64,000 nt of DNA from contig NZ_CP136624.1 of assembly GCF_032917945.1 (NCBI RefSeq), forward strand, positions 6,200,001 through 6,264,000. Direction: 5' to 3'. A program made the position numbers and the translations under genes. The notes under the pieces were generated by a model. That model worked only from the letters and a program-made list of their open reading frames with translations. It did not search any database and was not told the origin of the DNA. Position 1 is the stretch's first letter. Every line of letters starts with the position of its first letter. The DNA is from Bradyrhizobium sp. sBnM-33 (GTDB lineage Bacteria > Pseudomonadota > Alphaproteobacteria > Rhizobiales > Xanthobacteraceae). Below, in pieces: positions 44,884 to 53,423 of this stretch.

Positions 44884-46361
44884 CTGATTCACACATCTTT
44901 GAGGGTCTCCCAGGCGGAAGCCACGCCCAAGAAGTATTGGAGGCCATGCCTCATGGTGATGGGGCCGGGTTTGGTGCGAGGGTATCCATCCCATCCGCCG
45001 AGGCGAGCAATGATCCATGAGGCCCAAGCCAAGGTTTGCGGGCGATGTGGATTGCTTTGGAGTTTGGTTCTGCCTTCGTACTTGGTGGCCAGTGCGGCGA
45101 GCAGCTTGATCTGCTCTTTGTTGAACGCGTTGCTGGCAGGTTCGGCGCTGCGTCCGTCGCGAGCCTGAACCAGTTGCAGGATCACGACGGCAGCCTTGGC
45201 GGCGATCGCGGTGAGCTTGAGCAGCCGATCGGCGGTTTCGATCCGGCTGTCTTCGAGTTGCAGCCCCTGCGTTTTGATCAGGCGGAACAGCTGCTCGATA
45301 ATCCAACGCTTTTTGTACCAGTTGACGATCTGCCAGGCAGACGCGACATCGTTCACGTCATGGGTCGTCAGCAGGTACCAGTGCAGCGGCTCGACGCCCG
45401 CTGGCGGATCGACTTCAACGACCTCGACCAAAGCGAGTTCGACTGTCCGCGGTAAGTCGGCAGACGCGTTCTGCGGCCTTCTGAGGGTGACCCGACCGAA
45501 CCGCAGCACCAGCTTGGCCTGTCGGGCGGGCCGATCGGCACGCGCCACAACGTCGATGGTGGCAGTGTCGACGACGGGCCAACTGCTGGCGGTGGCATAC
45601 ATGCTTGCACCGTCGGCCAGCACGCGATCATGCATGCTCCGCGTCAACAGATGGAAGTTTGAGGCCGATACGCTCGCCCATTTGGCATAGATGTCGCCCT
45701 CGCGATCGTCGATCACCGTGACCATCGTGGCCGCAGAGAGCACCTGCTTGGCTCGATGGGCCGTGCTGATCCAACGTTCCGACTCCTTCTGCTCCAGTGG
45801 CCGCTGATCGTGCGGCACCGTAACCCGGCCCTGGCGCGTCCAAATCTTCCCGCCTACCAGCCCCAGACAGGCGTCACTGGCGGCATCCACGGCGGCCATC
45901 GCATGCAACAGCAAGCCGTGGCTGTTCCCTTTGCCGATCTCACCCAGCCCGCGCCGACGCTCGGGTTGGGTCCTAAAGTTGATCTCGCTTGTATCCTGGA
46001 TCGCCAGCACGTGCCGGCCGGCCGCCGCAACCGCCGTCTGTTCGCCCCAGCCTGCGAGCAGTGCTTCCAAGCTCACGTTCTCATTGGCGAGAAATCGGCC
46101 GTATCGGACTATCTTGGCCCGATCACCATCCGCCGCTCGACGCAAGCACGAGCTGGCGCGCGTGACCATCCCTTCGAGCAGAGCCGCCCCCCTTTATCGA
46201 GACGGCCATCCCCGAACCGACCAAGCCTGAATTGTTCGTTCAACATCTTGGCACCTCAATGGAATCGAAGTGCCAGATACAGAATCACAGCAGACCGTCG
46301 CTGCGGAAGGCCAAATCAAGACATCGAGTCATTCCGTCGCAGCCGGCAATGTGTGCATCTG
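44884..46361 (-). mobile_element. IS4-type insertion sequence in a REP palindrome
   Basis: 1478 bases. The ends CTGATTCACACATCT (44884-44898) and the complement of CAGATGCACACATTG (46347-46361) are imperfect inverted repeats. CTAG flanks both ends (44880-44883 and 46362-46365), a 4-base target duplication. The insertion point is the centre of a REP hairpin. Confidence 0.85.
44889..46246 (-). pseudogene. IS4-family transposase, frameshifted near its N-terminus
   Basis: The long frame (426 aa from 46169) contains the DDE core: HVLAIQDTSEINFRTQPERR, VTVIDDREGDIYAKW, and the YREK signature WYKKRWIIEQLFRLIKTQG. The true N-terminus lies upstream: from ATG 46246 (after GAGGTGCCAAG) the sequence MLNEQFRLGRFGDGRLDKGG matches the Tn5-type DNA-binding start and then loses frame at a run of six C at 46185-46190. 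One missing base there explains it. The C-terminal region resembles the Tn5 dimerisation part. Confidence 0.85.
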
Positions 46362-46479
46362 CTAGCGCGAAGGCGGGGTATCCAGTACGCTGCGGCCTAT
46401 CGGTTCAATCACTGCTGTCTCTGGAATACTGGTCACCCGCTTTCGCGAGTGACGACAACTGAATGCATGTCGGCGTTCT

Positions 46480-46860
46480 CGCGACGTGACCCGCCCGAGG
46501 CTTGCATCCGATTTCCCACCCTCAAAACGAGAGGGCGCAGGGAATGCCGGGTGCTTTGCTGCACCCGCGGTCTCGTGTGCAAGATACACTCAAGAATGCG
46601 CACACGAGCATACAGGTACAGCCGGAGCAGCCCGGCATTCCCTGCGCGATGGTTTGACGGCTTATGCCGCGCTCTCCCTGGAGACGAATTCCTTTTGCCT
46701 CCATCGCCGGCGGATTGAAGGTATCGGAAACCCGGTCGGGTCTCGCAAAAACCTCCGCCGGCTTAACACCAGCCACGGGTGCCAGGACCACACGTCTATA
46801 TTTTGGCATTCGGTGAAACACGCCGAAACTAAGAAAACCCTTTAAAACAAGCGCTTTTCG
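46480..46860. repeat. Dispersed Bradyrhizobiaceae-type repeat
   Basis: The segment contains CCCTCAAAACGAGAGGGCGC and GGAATGCCGGGTGCTTTGC, with a partner GCAGCCCGGCATTCCCTGCG about 105 bases on, so it can fold into long stems. I recognise this type from multi-copy sequences in Bradyrhizobium genomes, often mis-annotated as a 119-aa protein (open frame 46486-46845). I treat it as a repeat, not as a gene. Confidence 0.5.
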
Positions 46861-46997
46861 ACTAGCCTGTTGCGGGCTGTTTCTGCGGGTTTCGCCAAAT
46901 CTAGGGCCCGGCCCTAAGCCTTTCAGTGCCCTCACAACGAACTGAAAGCCCCAAAGCCGAGCCCCTTTGGTCTCAACCCTTAGGAGCCGAAACCGAA

Positions 46998-48386
46998 ATG
47001 GATACTACCATCACCACCGAACCCGCTGGCAAGCGCGCGCGCAATGGCAGCGTCATCCTGACCGACCGCCTCTGCGAAAAGCGGGTCCCCAAGCGGGTCA
47101 AGATTTACGACCGCAAATGTCCCGGCCTCTACGTCAGCATCATCCCGGCCGGCGTCGCGACGTTCTTCTTTAAGTTCACCGACCGGACCACTGGCAGGCA
47201 ACGGTCCAAATGGCTGGGCGTCTATAACCCCGAGACTTTCGCGGTCGAGCAGGCCCGCACCGAGGTCTATGCCCTGAAAACCCGGATCGGCAACGGCGAG
47301 AACGTGGCAGAGAGTTTGCGGCAACAGAAGGCGCAGAAGGCAAAACAGGGCAAGACTGTCGATGAGATCATCGAGGAACGGATCGAGTGGATGAAGACGC
47401 CGGTTCGCAAGCCGGACGGGGAAATGCGCCCCCGGCTGGAAAGCTGGGACAATACCGCCAGCCACTTGCGGCGCTTGGTTAGCCCACGGCTCGGCAAAAA
47501 GCTGCCGAGCGAAGTCACCAAGCACGACATTGCGACGCTCTCGAACGATATCGTTGCGGGTGAGTTCGGGGTTCCCTCGGTCAGCAATGCGCGGCATATG
47601 CGCAAGGCGGTCTCGGGATTGTTCAACTGGGCGGCAGAGGCAGGCCGCGACTATGTAACCGCCAGCCCTTGTGTCAACCTGCCGAAGCTTGACCCGGAGC
47701 ATCCGCGCACGCGCATCCTTTCCGAGGACGAGATCAGGATTTTCTGGCACGGCCTCGATCGTGACGACCTGCCGTGGGATCGCCGAACGAGGCTCGCGCT
47801 CAAATTTGAGTTGGTCACCATGTTGCGGTCGGCTGAACTGCTCGGCGCGCACCAAGACGAACTGTTCGACCTCGACGGCGAAAATCCACGCTTCGACGTC
47901 CCGCTCAAGCGCGTCAAGAAGCGGCGGGTAATCCAGCAGCCGCTTTCCGATCTGGCGGTGGAGATCGTCAAGGAGGCCCTGCGCGGCAGCAACAAGCAGT
48001 TCGTGTTCGCAAGCCCGCTGGGCGATATGCCGATGAACCGAAAGGTCATGGCAACCGCCCTGCGCGGCACGAAGGTCAAGGGCAAGGTGAAAACGCCCGG
48101 CATCTGCGCGCTGCTCGGCCTCAGGCCGTTCACGCCGCACGACCTGCGCCGGACAGCGGCGACTTTGGCTGGCGACCTCGGTTTTGATGATGCCGCCATT
48201 GCCAAGTGCCTCGACCATGCCGTGGTGAAGAAGAACGAGGCCATGGTGCCCAGCGTCACTGGCCGGGTCTACGTTCACAGCGGGCGCATGAAGGAGAAGC
48301 GCGCCGTGCTCGACGGCGTCGCGGCCGAACTGCGGCGGATCATCGGCGGCGAAACGCAACAGGTTGAGGTGCGTATGGCTGCCTGA
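46998..48386 (+). CDS. Tyrosine-type site-specific integrase (DUF4102 N-terminus)
   Basis: 462 aa, intact. The N-terminal DUF4102-type domain (LTDRLCEKRVPKRVKIYDRK, then GLYVSIIPAGVATFFFKF) is that of P4-like island integrases. The catalytic domain shows MLRSAELLGAHQDEL (Arg), FTPHDLRRTAATLAGDLG (His-x-x-Arg), CLDHAVV and RVYVHSGRM with the likely nucleophile Tyr. TAGGAGCCGAAACCGAA precedes ATG 46998; 46926 is a weaker start. It presumably moved the 46.9-52 kb island. I found no tRNA next to it. Confidence 0.92.
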   Translation: MDTTITTEPAGKRARNGSVILTDRLCEKRVPKRVKIYDRKCPGLYVSIIPAGVATFFFKFTDRTTGRQRSKWLGVYNPETFAVEQARTEVYALKTRIGNGENVAESLRQQKAQKAKQGKTVDEIIEERIEWMKTPVRKPDGEMRPRLESWDNTASHLRRLVSPRLGKKLPSEVTKHDIATLSNDIVAGEFGVPSVSNARHMRKAVSGLFNWAAEAGRDYVTASPCVNLPKLDPEHPRTRILSEDEIRIFWHGLDRDDLPWDRRTRLALKFELVTMLRSAELLGAHQDELFDLDGENPRFDVPLKRVKKRRVIQQPLSDLAVEIVKEALRGSNKQFVFASPLGDMPMNRKVMATALRGTKVKGKVKTPGICALLGLRPFTPHDLRRTAATLAGDLGFDDAAIAKCLDHAVVKKNEAMVPSVTGRVYVHSGRMKEKRAVLDGVAAELRRIIGGETQQVEVRMAA

Positions 48387-48413
48387 TCGTCTCAACAAAT
48401 TCTCGGCCAATCG

Positions 48414-48440
48414 AACCCGCCGGAGCCGTCCGGCGGGTTT
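48414..48440 (+). terminator. Rho-independent terminator behind the integrase
   Basis: AACCCGCCGGA and TCCGGCGGGTT pair over 11 bases around GCCG, followed by TT. It lies 28 bases after the integrase stop. Confidence 0.75.
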
Positions 48441-48524
48441 GCCTATTCGCGCCGAGCAGCGCTAAATTAACCCGTTGTCTCGAAGATACGTGTATGATTC
48501 GTCTGTTGCGCTCTGGAGTCGCAA

Positions 48525-49274
48525 ATGGCTAACAGCACCACTATCGAATGGACGGATGCCACGTGGAATCCCGTCACTGGCTGCACAAAGATCAGTGCAG
48601 GCTGTGATCACTGCTATGCGGAACGGTTTTCCGAGCGTTTCCGAGGGACGCCCGGACACCCGTTCGAGAACGGCTTTGATCTGACATTGAGGCCCGAACG
48701 GCTCCAGCAGCCGCTCGGGTGGCGAAGTCCCCGGATGATTTTTGTCAACTCAATGAGCGATTTGTTCCACAAGGAGGTACCGAACGCGTTCATTGGTAGC
48801 GTGTTTGAGACGATGGAGCGCGCGCACTGGCACACGTTCCAGATACTCACAAAGCGGTCCTCGCTGATGCGCAATTTCCTGCGCCGACGCTACGGCCAGA
48901 GCCGAGGTCCGTCCCACATGTGGTTCGGCGTCTCTGTCGAGGACGGCACCAAGAAGAGCCGCATCCGTCATTTGCAGGATGCTCCGGCGGGCGTCCGCTT
49001 TCTTTCGATCGAGCCTTTGATCGGCCCCGTCGGGATCCTCGATCTCACCGGAATCGACTGGGTGATCGTCGGCGGGGAAAGCGGTCCCGGCGCGCGACCC
49101 ATGGAGCGTGAGTGGGTGCGTGAGGTGCGGGATCAGTGCCGCGACCATAAGGTGGCCTTCTTCTTCAAACAGTGGGGCGGGTTACGACCCAAATCGGGCG
49201 GTCGGAAACTCGACGGTCGGGAGTGGAGTCAATTCCCTGAGATCAGACCGGCGTACTCAGTGGCGGCAGAGTGA
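48525..49274 (+). CDS. DUF5131 / phage Gp37-Gp68 three-Cys-motif protein
   Basis: 249 aa. Starts MANSTTIEWTDATWNPVTGC and carries the defining Cys group GCTKISAGCDHCYAERF at 19-35 (Cys20, Cys27, Cys30). Further landmarks are FVNSMSDLFHKEVP, WFGVSVEDGTKKSRI, LSIEPLIGPVG and VIVGGESGPGARPM. The three Cys resemble metal-cluster ligands, but the activity is unknown. The family is regularly adjacent to TcmP, as here, where TcmP begins 1 base after the stop. GGAGTCGCAA precedes ATG 48525. Typical of phages and islands. Confidence 0.9.
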   Translation: MANSTTIEWTDATWNPVTGCTKISAGCDHCYAERFSERFRGTPGHPFENGFDLTLRPERLQQPLGWRSPRMIFVNSMSDLFHKEVPNAFIGSVFETMERAHWHTFQILTKRSSLMRNFLRRRYGQSRGPSHMWFGVSVEDGTKKSRIRHLQDAPAGVRFLSIEPLIGPVGILDLTGIDWVIVGGESGPGARPMEREWVREVRDQCRDHKVAFFFKQWGGLRPKSGGRKLDGREWSQFPEIRPAYSVAAE

Positions 49275-49275
49275 C

Positions 49276-50437
49276 ATGGTTTCCCTCGCTGACTATGCCG
49301 ACCGTGAGCAGGCGTACGTAAAGCACGTCCTTCTTGAGAGCTATCTCGAACGATTGGTCCACAAAGTTGCGAGCAGTTACAACGAAGTGGCGTATGTGGA
49401 TGGATTTGCGGGACCTTGGCAAAGCGCCAACGAAAGGTTCGAGGATACATCATTCGGCGTTGCCGTTGAACGCCTTGCGACGCGCCAAGGCTACATGGAA
49501 GCAGAATGATCGTGACGTAAGAATGTCCGCATTTCTGGTCGAGCGAGACAAAACGGCTCACACTCGATTGGCGCAAGTGCCCGCGAGATATCCGGACGTG
49601 ACGATCAAGACCCATTGTGCAGACTTCCTCAATGTGGTTCCGACGATCCTGGCGGAAATCCCTCCGAGCGCGTTCACGTTCTTCTTGATCGATCCAAAAG
49701 GCTGGCGCGTTCCGCTGGAGACACTTAGGCCGCTGCTCGCCCGCCCCAATTCCGAAGTGATCTTCAATTTCATGTTCGACTTCATCAACCGCGCTGCGAG
49801 CATTAATGAGCCGAAGGTGGTTGCGGGACTGAATGAATTGATCCCGCTCGGAAATTAGCGAGCCACCCTCGCGGGAGAACGTCGAGGCGGACTTTCACCT
49901 GAACATCGCAAAGAGATTTTGCTAAACGCGTTCCGCGATAACCTCGGCCACGTCGGCAGCTATAGATACGTTGCCGAGACCGTCGTGTTACGCCCGGACA
50001 AGGATCGCACCCTGTATTGCCTGTTTTACGGCACGCGAAGCGCAAAAGGCATCGAAACATTCAGAGCATGTCAGATTCCTGCCCTTGAAGAGCAATCGCG
50101 CACACGCGCGGCCGTAAAGATAAAGCGCGCAGAGGCGACCAGCGGCCAAGGCGAGATTTTTCAGTCTCTTCACGAGATGGCACCGGATCGTCAGCTTGTT
50201 GATCTGCGCTTGGAGCGTGACGCGGCTGCTCGGACCATTCTGGAACGAACACCAACACAGCCCAATGCGATTCGGTACGGTCAATTGTGGCCTCAGGTGC
50301 TTGCCCTGCACACTGTAAGCAAAGTTGATGTGAACAAGATCGTCGCGAGACTGCGGGCTGACGACAAGCTGCTCATTCCTGATTGGGAGAAACACAGGCG
50401 TGTCCCGCAGGACGGCTATCGCTTGCAGCGCACTTGA
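49276..50437 (+). pseudogene. tcmP: Three-Cys-motif partner protein TcmP, one frameshift and one in-frame TAG
   Basis: Starts MVSLADYADREQAYVKHVLL with YNEVAYVDGFAGPWQS, the TcmP opening, and ends off-frame at 49509. The reading shifts at about 49465 and continues LRRAKATWKQNDRDVRMSAF, FFLIDPKGWRVPLETLRPLL and FNFMFDFINRAASIN. It meets TAG at 49856-49858 after LIPLGN, yet the same frame stays open (LAGERRGGLSPEHRKEILLN, then YCLFYGTRSAKGIETF) to 50437. The DGFAG and LIDPKGW motifs suggest a methyltransferase-like fold. As written, both defects disable it. Confidence 0.8.
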
Positions 50438-50454
50438 TCGCTGGCGTTCGTCTG

Positions 50455-50626
50455 GCCCGAGCCGATCCATCCGAAGGCGATGCCAGTGATCCAGATGACC
50501 GATGAAGAGCGCGATGTTTGGAGGCGCGCTATGGGATGAGGCAAAGGCGTTGCAGCGACCATTGCAGGATGACACGTTGAAGATTGTGGCGCGTGGGGCT
50601 GACAAGGAAGATCGGACCGCAGCATG
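50455..50626 (+). pseudogene. 3' remnant of a SRAP gene
   Basis: Encodes [20 protein letters not shown], matching the C-terminal quarter of the SRAP protein at 17672-18295 ([20 protein letters not shown]). A small deletion after the Trp codon shifts the frame; the remaining bases still align to the SRAP end (GCTGACAAGGAAGATCGGAC). No 5' part is present. Confidence 0.75.
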
Positions 50627-50637
50627 ATTGAAATGTA

Positions 50638-51282
50638 ATGACAAGTTCCAAGCTGCCACCGCGTCGCTTCAGTCTGTACTGCGATCTGATGGAGGAGATC
50701 AAGAAACGAGGTGACGTTGTTCGCACCATCGTTCAGGGCCGCATACCAGTGCCAAAAAACGTCGCTCTCGAACTTGCGTATTTGCAGCTCAGAATGATCT
50801 GCGAGTTAATCGCTTTGGCCTGCCTGACCGCGCACGGTGACGTACCGCAAACAACAAGCAAAAGGCTGACGAAAGCCTACAATGCCGACCAAATCATGAA
50901 GGCTTTGGGTAACCTCCACCCCGACTTTTACCCCGTTCCAGGGCGGCAAGTGCGCAATCAAGCTGGCAAGGTAGTAGAGGTCGTTCCTGTTGACCAACCG
51001 CACCTGACCAAACGCGAGCTGCAACGATTATATGGAGAGTGCGGCGACTTTCTCCATAGAGGAAACATAGAGCAGCTTATGAAAGGCCGGAGATTGCCGG
51101 ACTTCTCTGAGATCGACACATGGTTCAAGAAAATTACCGTCCTGCTCAACCACCATCAAATTCAGCTGTTTGATAGGCACCGTCAACTGTGGGTAATGAT
51201 GCATGCTGAGAGCGATGGCAAGGTGCACGCCTTTGAGCTTGAAAGACTTGAGGGGCCAATATTGTCACCGCGAAACGCGTGA
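50638..51282 (+). CDS. Hypothetical protein
   Basis: 214 aa, soluble, mostly helical by composition. It has LPPRRFSLYCDLMEEIKKRG, then LAYLQLRMICELIALACLTA, a central LHPDFYPVPGRQVRN and YGECGDFLHRGNIEQLMKG. The paired long helices and the late LHRGN recall HEPN-like helical proteins, but the RxxxxH signature is not evident, so I do not assign it. The start ATG 50638 has only a weak upstream site. Island cargo. Confidence 0.6.
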   Translation: MTSSKLPPRRFSLYCDLMEEIKKRGDVVRTIVQGRIPVPKNVALELAYLQLRMICELIALACLTAHGDVPQTTSKRLTKAYNADQIMKALGNLHPDFYPVPGRQVRNQAGKVVEVVPVDQPHLTKRELQRLYGECGDFLHRGNIEQLMKGRRLPDFSEIDTWFKKITVLLNHHQIQLFDRHRQLWVMMHAESDGKVHAFELERLEGPILSPRNA

Positions 51283-51375
51283 GCCCGCGCCGCGCATCTC
51301 CAACCTCCACAAGGTCGCGAGAGATGAACACCCCAAGCAACGAACCTCTGACGAAAATAACCCCGAGCGCTATTG

Positions 51376-51909
51376 ATGACCGCGCTTGACCTTTTCATCC
51401 GCGATAAAGACCCGATCTCGGTCCAGTGCTTGGCCTGCGGGGGTGGAGAACTCGTCGAGGGGCTTTCCGCTGCTCACGGCGAAGAACCTTTCGCAATGCA
51501 CATCCTGAAAACCCAACCGGATATGGACCGCAAGGCGATCCGAAGGTTGAGAAACCAATGCTGGAACGCGTTTAAACATTTCTCTGACAGACAGGAGCTT
51601 GCGCGCGATGACGATGAGTTGCTCCGCCGTTTCAACGACACCAAGAATGATGTCGCGCTATTTGTCGGCTGGTGGGACTACATGACGATACAGAAAAAGC
51701 TGCCGATCAACGTGCAGGTGTACCAGGTGTGGTGGTACGCGCTTAATGAAGAGAAACTTTCACCGGATGCCGATTTTCATGTCTTCCGGACTGCCTTTCC
51801 TGACATTAGGCACCAGGATAGGGCCGAACAAAAACGACGGCTGCGTAGGTCCGTCGAAAAGTACCGCAACAACCGGGAACTGCTGGCCGATCCCGCTACT
51901 GAAGCATAG
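51376..51909 (+). CDS. Hypothetical protein (island cargo)
   Basis: 177 aa. It opens MTALDLFIRDKDPISVQCLA with CGGGELVEGL, then RRLRNQCWNAFKHFSDRQEL, and ends in a basic helix (RAEQKRRLRRSVEKYRNNRE). The RNxxWNAFKH core resembles a widespread rhizobial family of unknown function (recalled, not verified). ATG 51376 is chosen over the adjacent TTG. It lies about 93 bases after the previous gene on the same strand. Confidence 0.6.
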   Translation: MTALDLFIRDKDPISVQCLACGGGELVEGLSAAHGEEPFAMHILKTQPDMDRKAIRRLRNQCWNAFKHFSDRQELARDDDELLRRFNDTKNDVALFVGWWDYMTIQKKLPINVQVYQVWWYALNEEKLSPDADFHVFRTAFPDIRHQDRAEQKRRLRRSVEKYRNNRELLADPATEA

Positions 51910-51920
51910 TGATGGCGGCG

Positions 51921-51980
51921 AAATCAGCAGGAAGGCAAGTCCGGCATCCGTTCTTCAAGGGCCTGCGGGAGGACCTGTGA
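51921..51980 (+). pseudogene. 3' tail of a LigD gene
   Basis: Encodes KSAGRQVRHPFFKGLREDL and stop, matching the end of the LigD gene at 24422 (VRHPFFKGLREDL). Nothing more of LigD is present. Its stop overlaps the next ATG as TGATG, the same arrangement as at 24420. Confidence 0.8.
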
Positions 51981-52156
51981 TGGATGATGGCGACGAAGAT
52001 TGGACGGCGACGGAAATCGATACCTTAAAAGCTGCGATCGAGGATGGCCTCTCGGTTGAGGAAGCGGCGGAAGTTTTGGACCGCGCAGACCGGATTGACG
52101 AGGTCATCAAAAAGTGCCGGGATCTTGGATTAAAGCCGAAGAAGGGCAATCTCTGA
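51980..52156 (+). CDS. Small hypothetical protein behind a LigD tail
   Basis: 58 aa, acidic then basic: MDDGDEDWTATEIDTLKAAI, then EDGLSVEEAAEVLDRADRID and KCRDLGLKPKKGNL. The SVEEAAEVLDR segment resembles the helix-turn-helix of SANT/MerR-like small regulators, which is tentative. The start overlaps the remnant LigD stop, with GGGAGGACC upstream. Confidence 0.7.
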   Translation: MDDGDEDWTATEIDTLKAAIEDGLSVEEAAEVLDRADRIDEVIKKCRDLGLKPKKGNL

Positions 52157-52221
52157 GCAACATCCCTCGCTATACGGGCCGCGAAGCTCTGATTGATCTA
52201 GCTTCGACCACCAAGCGAAAG

Positions 52222-52250
52222 CCCGGCTGCCAATCAAGGCCGCCGGGCGA
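52222..52250 (+). terminator. Hairpin, possible terminator
   Basis: GCCCGGC and GCCGGGC pair over 7 bases with a 15-base loop, 65 bases after the stop of the 58-aa gene. No T-run follows. Confidence 0.4.
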
Positions 52251-52339
52251 ACGCAAATATAACTTCATGTAAGCTGTGATTATGCGGCGTTTCTAGTGGG
52301 AGTTCTATCTGGGCCAGTACGGTGTTAGGCAGGCGGTGC

Positions 52340-52510
52340 TCAGGCGTGCCCGGCCCCTCGCGCCAGCATCGATTCCCGCCGTACCACCAATCGCAAAATA
52401 GTTTGGCATACCGGGCATTCAAACGACCGGATGTCATGGTCCTTGGTGATAGGTGCAGTGGCTGTGAGCCTGCGCTCCACGTTGCAGGCGGAGCATATGG
52501 GTAACGTCAT
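52340..52510 (-). CDS. Small zinc-ribbon protein
   Basis: 56 aa: MTLPICSACNVERRLTATAP, then ITKDHDIRSFECPVCQTILR. Two CxxC pairs (CSAC at about 6, CPVC at about 32) form one zinc ribbon. GGAGAGCGCC precedes ATG 52510, which is preferred to 52522. Similar short ribbons are frequent in Bradyrhizobium; function unknown. Confidence 0.7.
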   Translation of the reverse strand: MTLPICSACNVERRLTATAPITKDHDIRSFECPVCQTILRLVVRRESMLARGAGHA

Positions 52511-53077
52511 GGCGCTCTCCAATTCGCATTCGAGCGAGACACGCGATCCTACTTCCGTCGGCCAGCACTGCGGTTAATTTTGTGAACCGAGGTAACACCG
52601 TTTCCAGCAAGGGCATTGCGTGTTGCCGTCCGTGCCGCCCGGCGTTGCCAGGATCGCGCCGTCCCTTCACGAAGCGGGGCTCGGCGTGCCTAGGAGCCCG
52701 AGCCCCATAGCCTCAGCAGCCGACGGGGCTGTTCGGTTCACCGCTTGGTTAGCGCGACCAGCAAGCGTGTTCTTGATGTAGCGCAAAGGGAACTCCGCCT
52801 ATTGGCGAGTTGCCGTCGATGGCGTTCGAGACCTGATTGGGAACGAAAGCTCCCGCGACCAGTTCAGCCACTAAGAGGCCGCCGCTCGCCGGTAGACAAC
52901 ACGGCGCAGGTCGCGGGTAGCCAAAGGTCACCAAGACCCGCTGTCGCAAAACAGCGCTCGCGCAGATAGCCAAAAACGGCGGTCTCCGGTTCCATCCGTG
53001 CTTCGATTGAGGATGCGGAAGGGACGAGCGTTGGTTTGTGGGCGAGCGTTCGTTTTTATTGTGACGAGGGCTTCGCG
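52511..53077. other. Mostly non-coding region (567 bases)
   Basis: No gene I can support. It contains the hairpin GGGGCTCGG/CCGAGCCCC at 52676-52706. The minus strand carries a short protein-like stretch around 52750-52900 (NQVSNAIDGNSPIGGVPFAL), possibly a gene remnant without a start. The minus-strand frame at 52550-52620 (LETVLPRFTKLTAVLADGS) faintly recalls an IS5-type transposase. Confidence 0.4.
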
Positions 53078-53266
53078 GTGCGTAAGCGCGTTGACATTGA
53101 CGACAAACACAGCCGGGCCATCGCTCGAAAGATAGGCGAGAGATTGCGCGAGTCGCTGAAACCAGAGCCCGAAGTACCAGCGAGTCTTCAAAAGCAACTA
53201 GACCGGCTCCGCGAATTGGAGGAGCGCTCACCCTCAATCGTTCCCAATGCACCGCGCAAACGGTAG
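53078..53266 (+). CDS. Small conserved hypothetical protein
   Basis: 62 aa from GTG 53078: MRKRVDIDDKHSRAIARKIG, then ERLRESLKPEPEVPASLQKQ and a Pro-containing SPSIVPN end. GACGAGGGC lies upstream of the GTG. Helical and charged. I recognise this pattern from small rhizobial proteins near mobile DNA, but no function is known. Confidence 0.7.
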   Translation: MRKRVDIDDKHSRAIARKIGERLRESLKPEPEVPASLQKQLDRLRELEERSPSIVPNAPRKR

Positions 53267-53321
53267 CCGTTAAAGCCACGCCGGCATTTGCCTTAGCGGG
53301 TCTCGGCGCTGAAGACCCATT

Positions 53322-53423
53322 TCAGAGCAGTCCAATCAGGATGAAAGCAGCAACTTCAGTCAGGAAAGTGGCACTCATAATGGCGACTGTCAGGAACACG
53401 TCGCTCGCCGAAAGAGAGTTCAT
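53322..53423 (-). CDS. Tiny hydrophobic peptide (hypothetical)
   Basis: 33 aa, MNSLSASDVFLTVAIMSATF, then LTEVAAFILIGLL. Almost entirely one transmembrane helix. AGGCACGCC precedes the ATG. Short, so chance is possible. Confidence 0.35.
   Translation of the reverse strand: MNSLSASDVFLTVAIMSATFLTEVAAFILIGLL

Larger units (their letters stand above)
44861..46456. repeat. REP doublet interrupted by the IS4-type element
   Basis: GTCATACCCCGCGAAGGCG at 44861-44879 and CGCGAAGGCGGGGTATCCAG just after the element (from 46366) are the two sides of one REP palindrome. The right part continues through TCAATCACTGCTGTCTCTGG to 46456, matching the intact doublet at 31838. Confidence 0.75.

Noticed and set aside
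41516..44947. A 1143-codon open frame on the minus strand
   Set aside because: It lies antisense to the HerA-like and AhpD-like genes, which have clear motifs. The frame is open because of high GC and its translation is Arg/His/Gly-rich with no domain.
46486..46845. A 119-codon frame starting MTRPRLASDFPPSKREGAGN
   Set aside because: The DNA is a self-complementary dispersed repeat, and such frames are a common mis-annotation. Kept as a repeat only.
46980..48410. A 476-codon minus-strand frame
   Set aside because: Antisense to the intact integrase, whose catalytic residues are all recognisable.
52434..52670. Possible IS5-type transposase remnant (minus strand)
   Set aside because: Only about 20 residues (LETVLPRFTKLTAVLADGS) look similar; too short to support.
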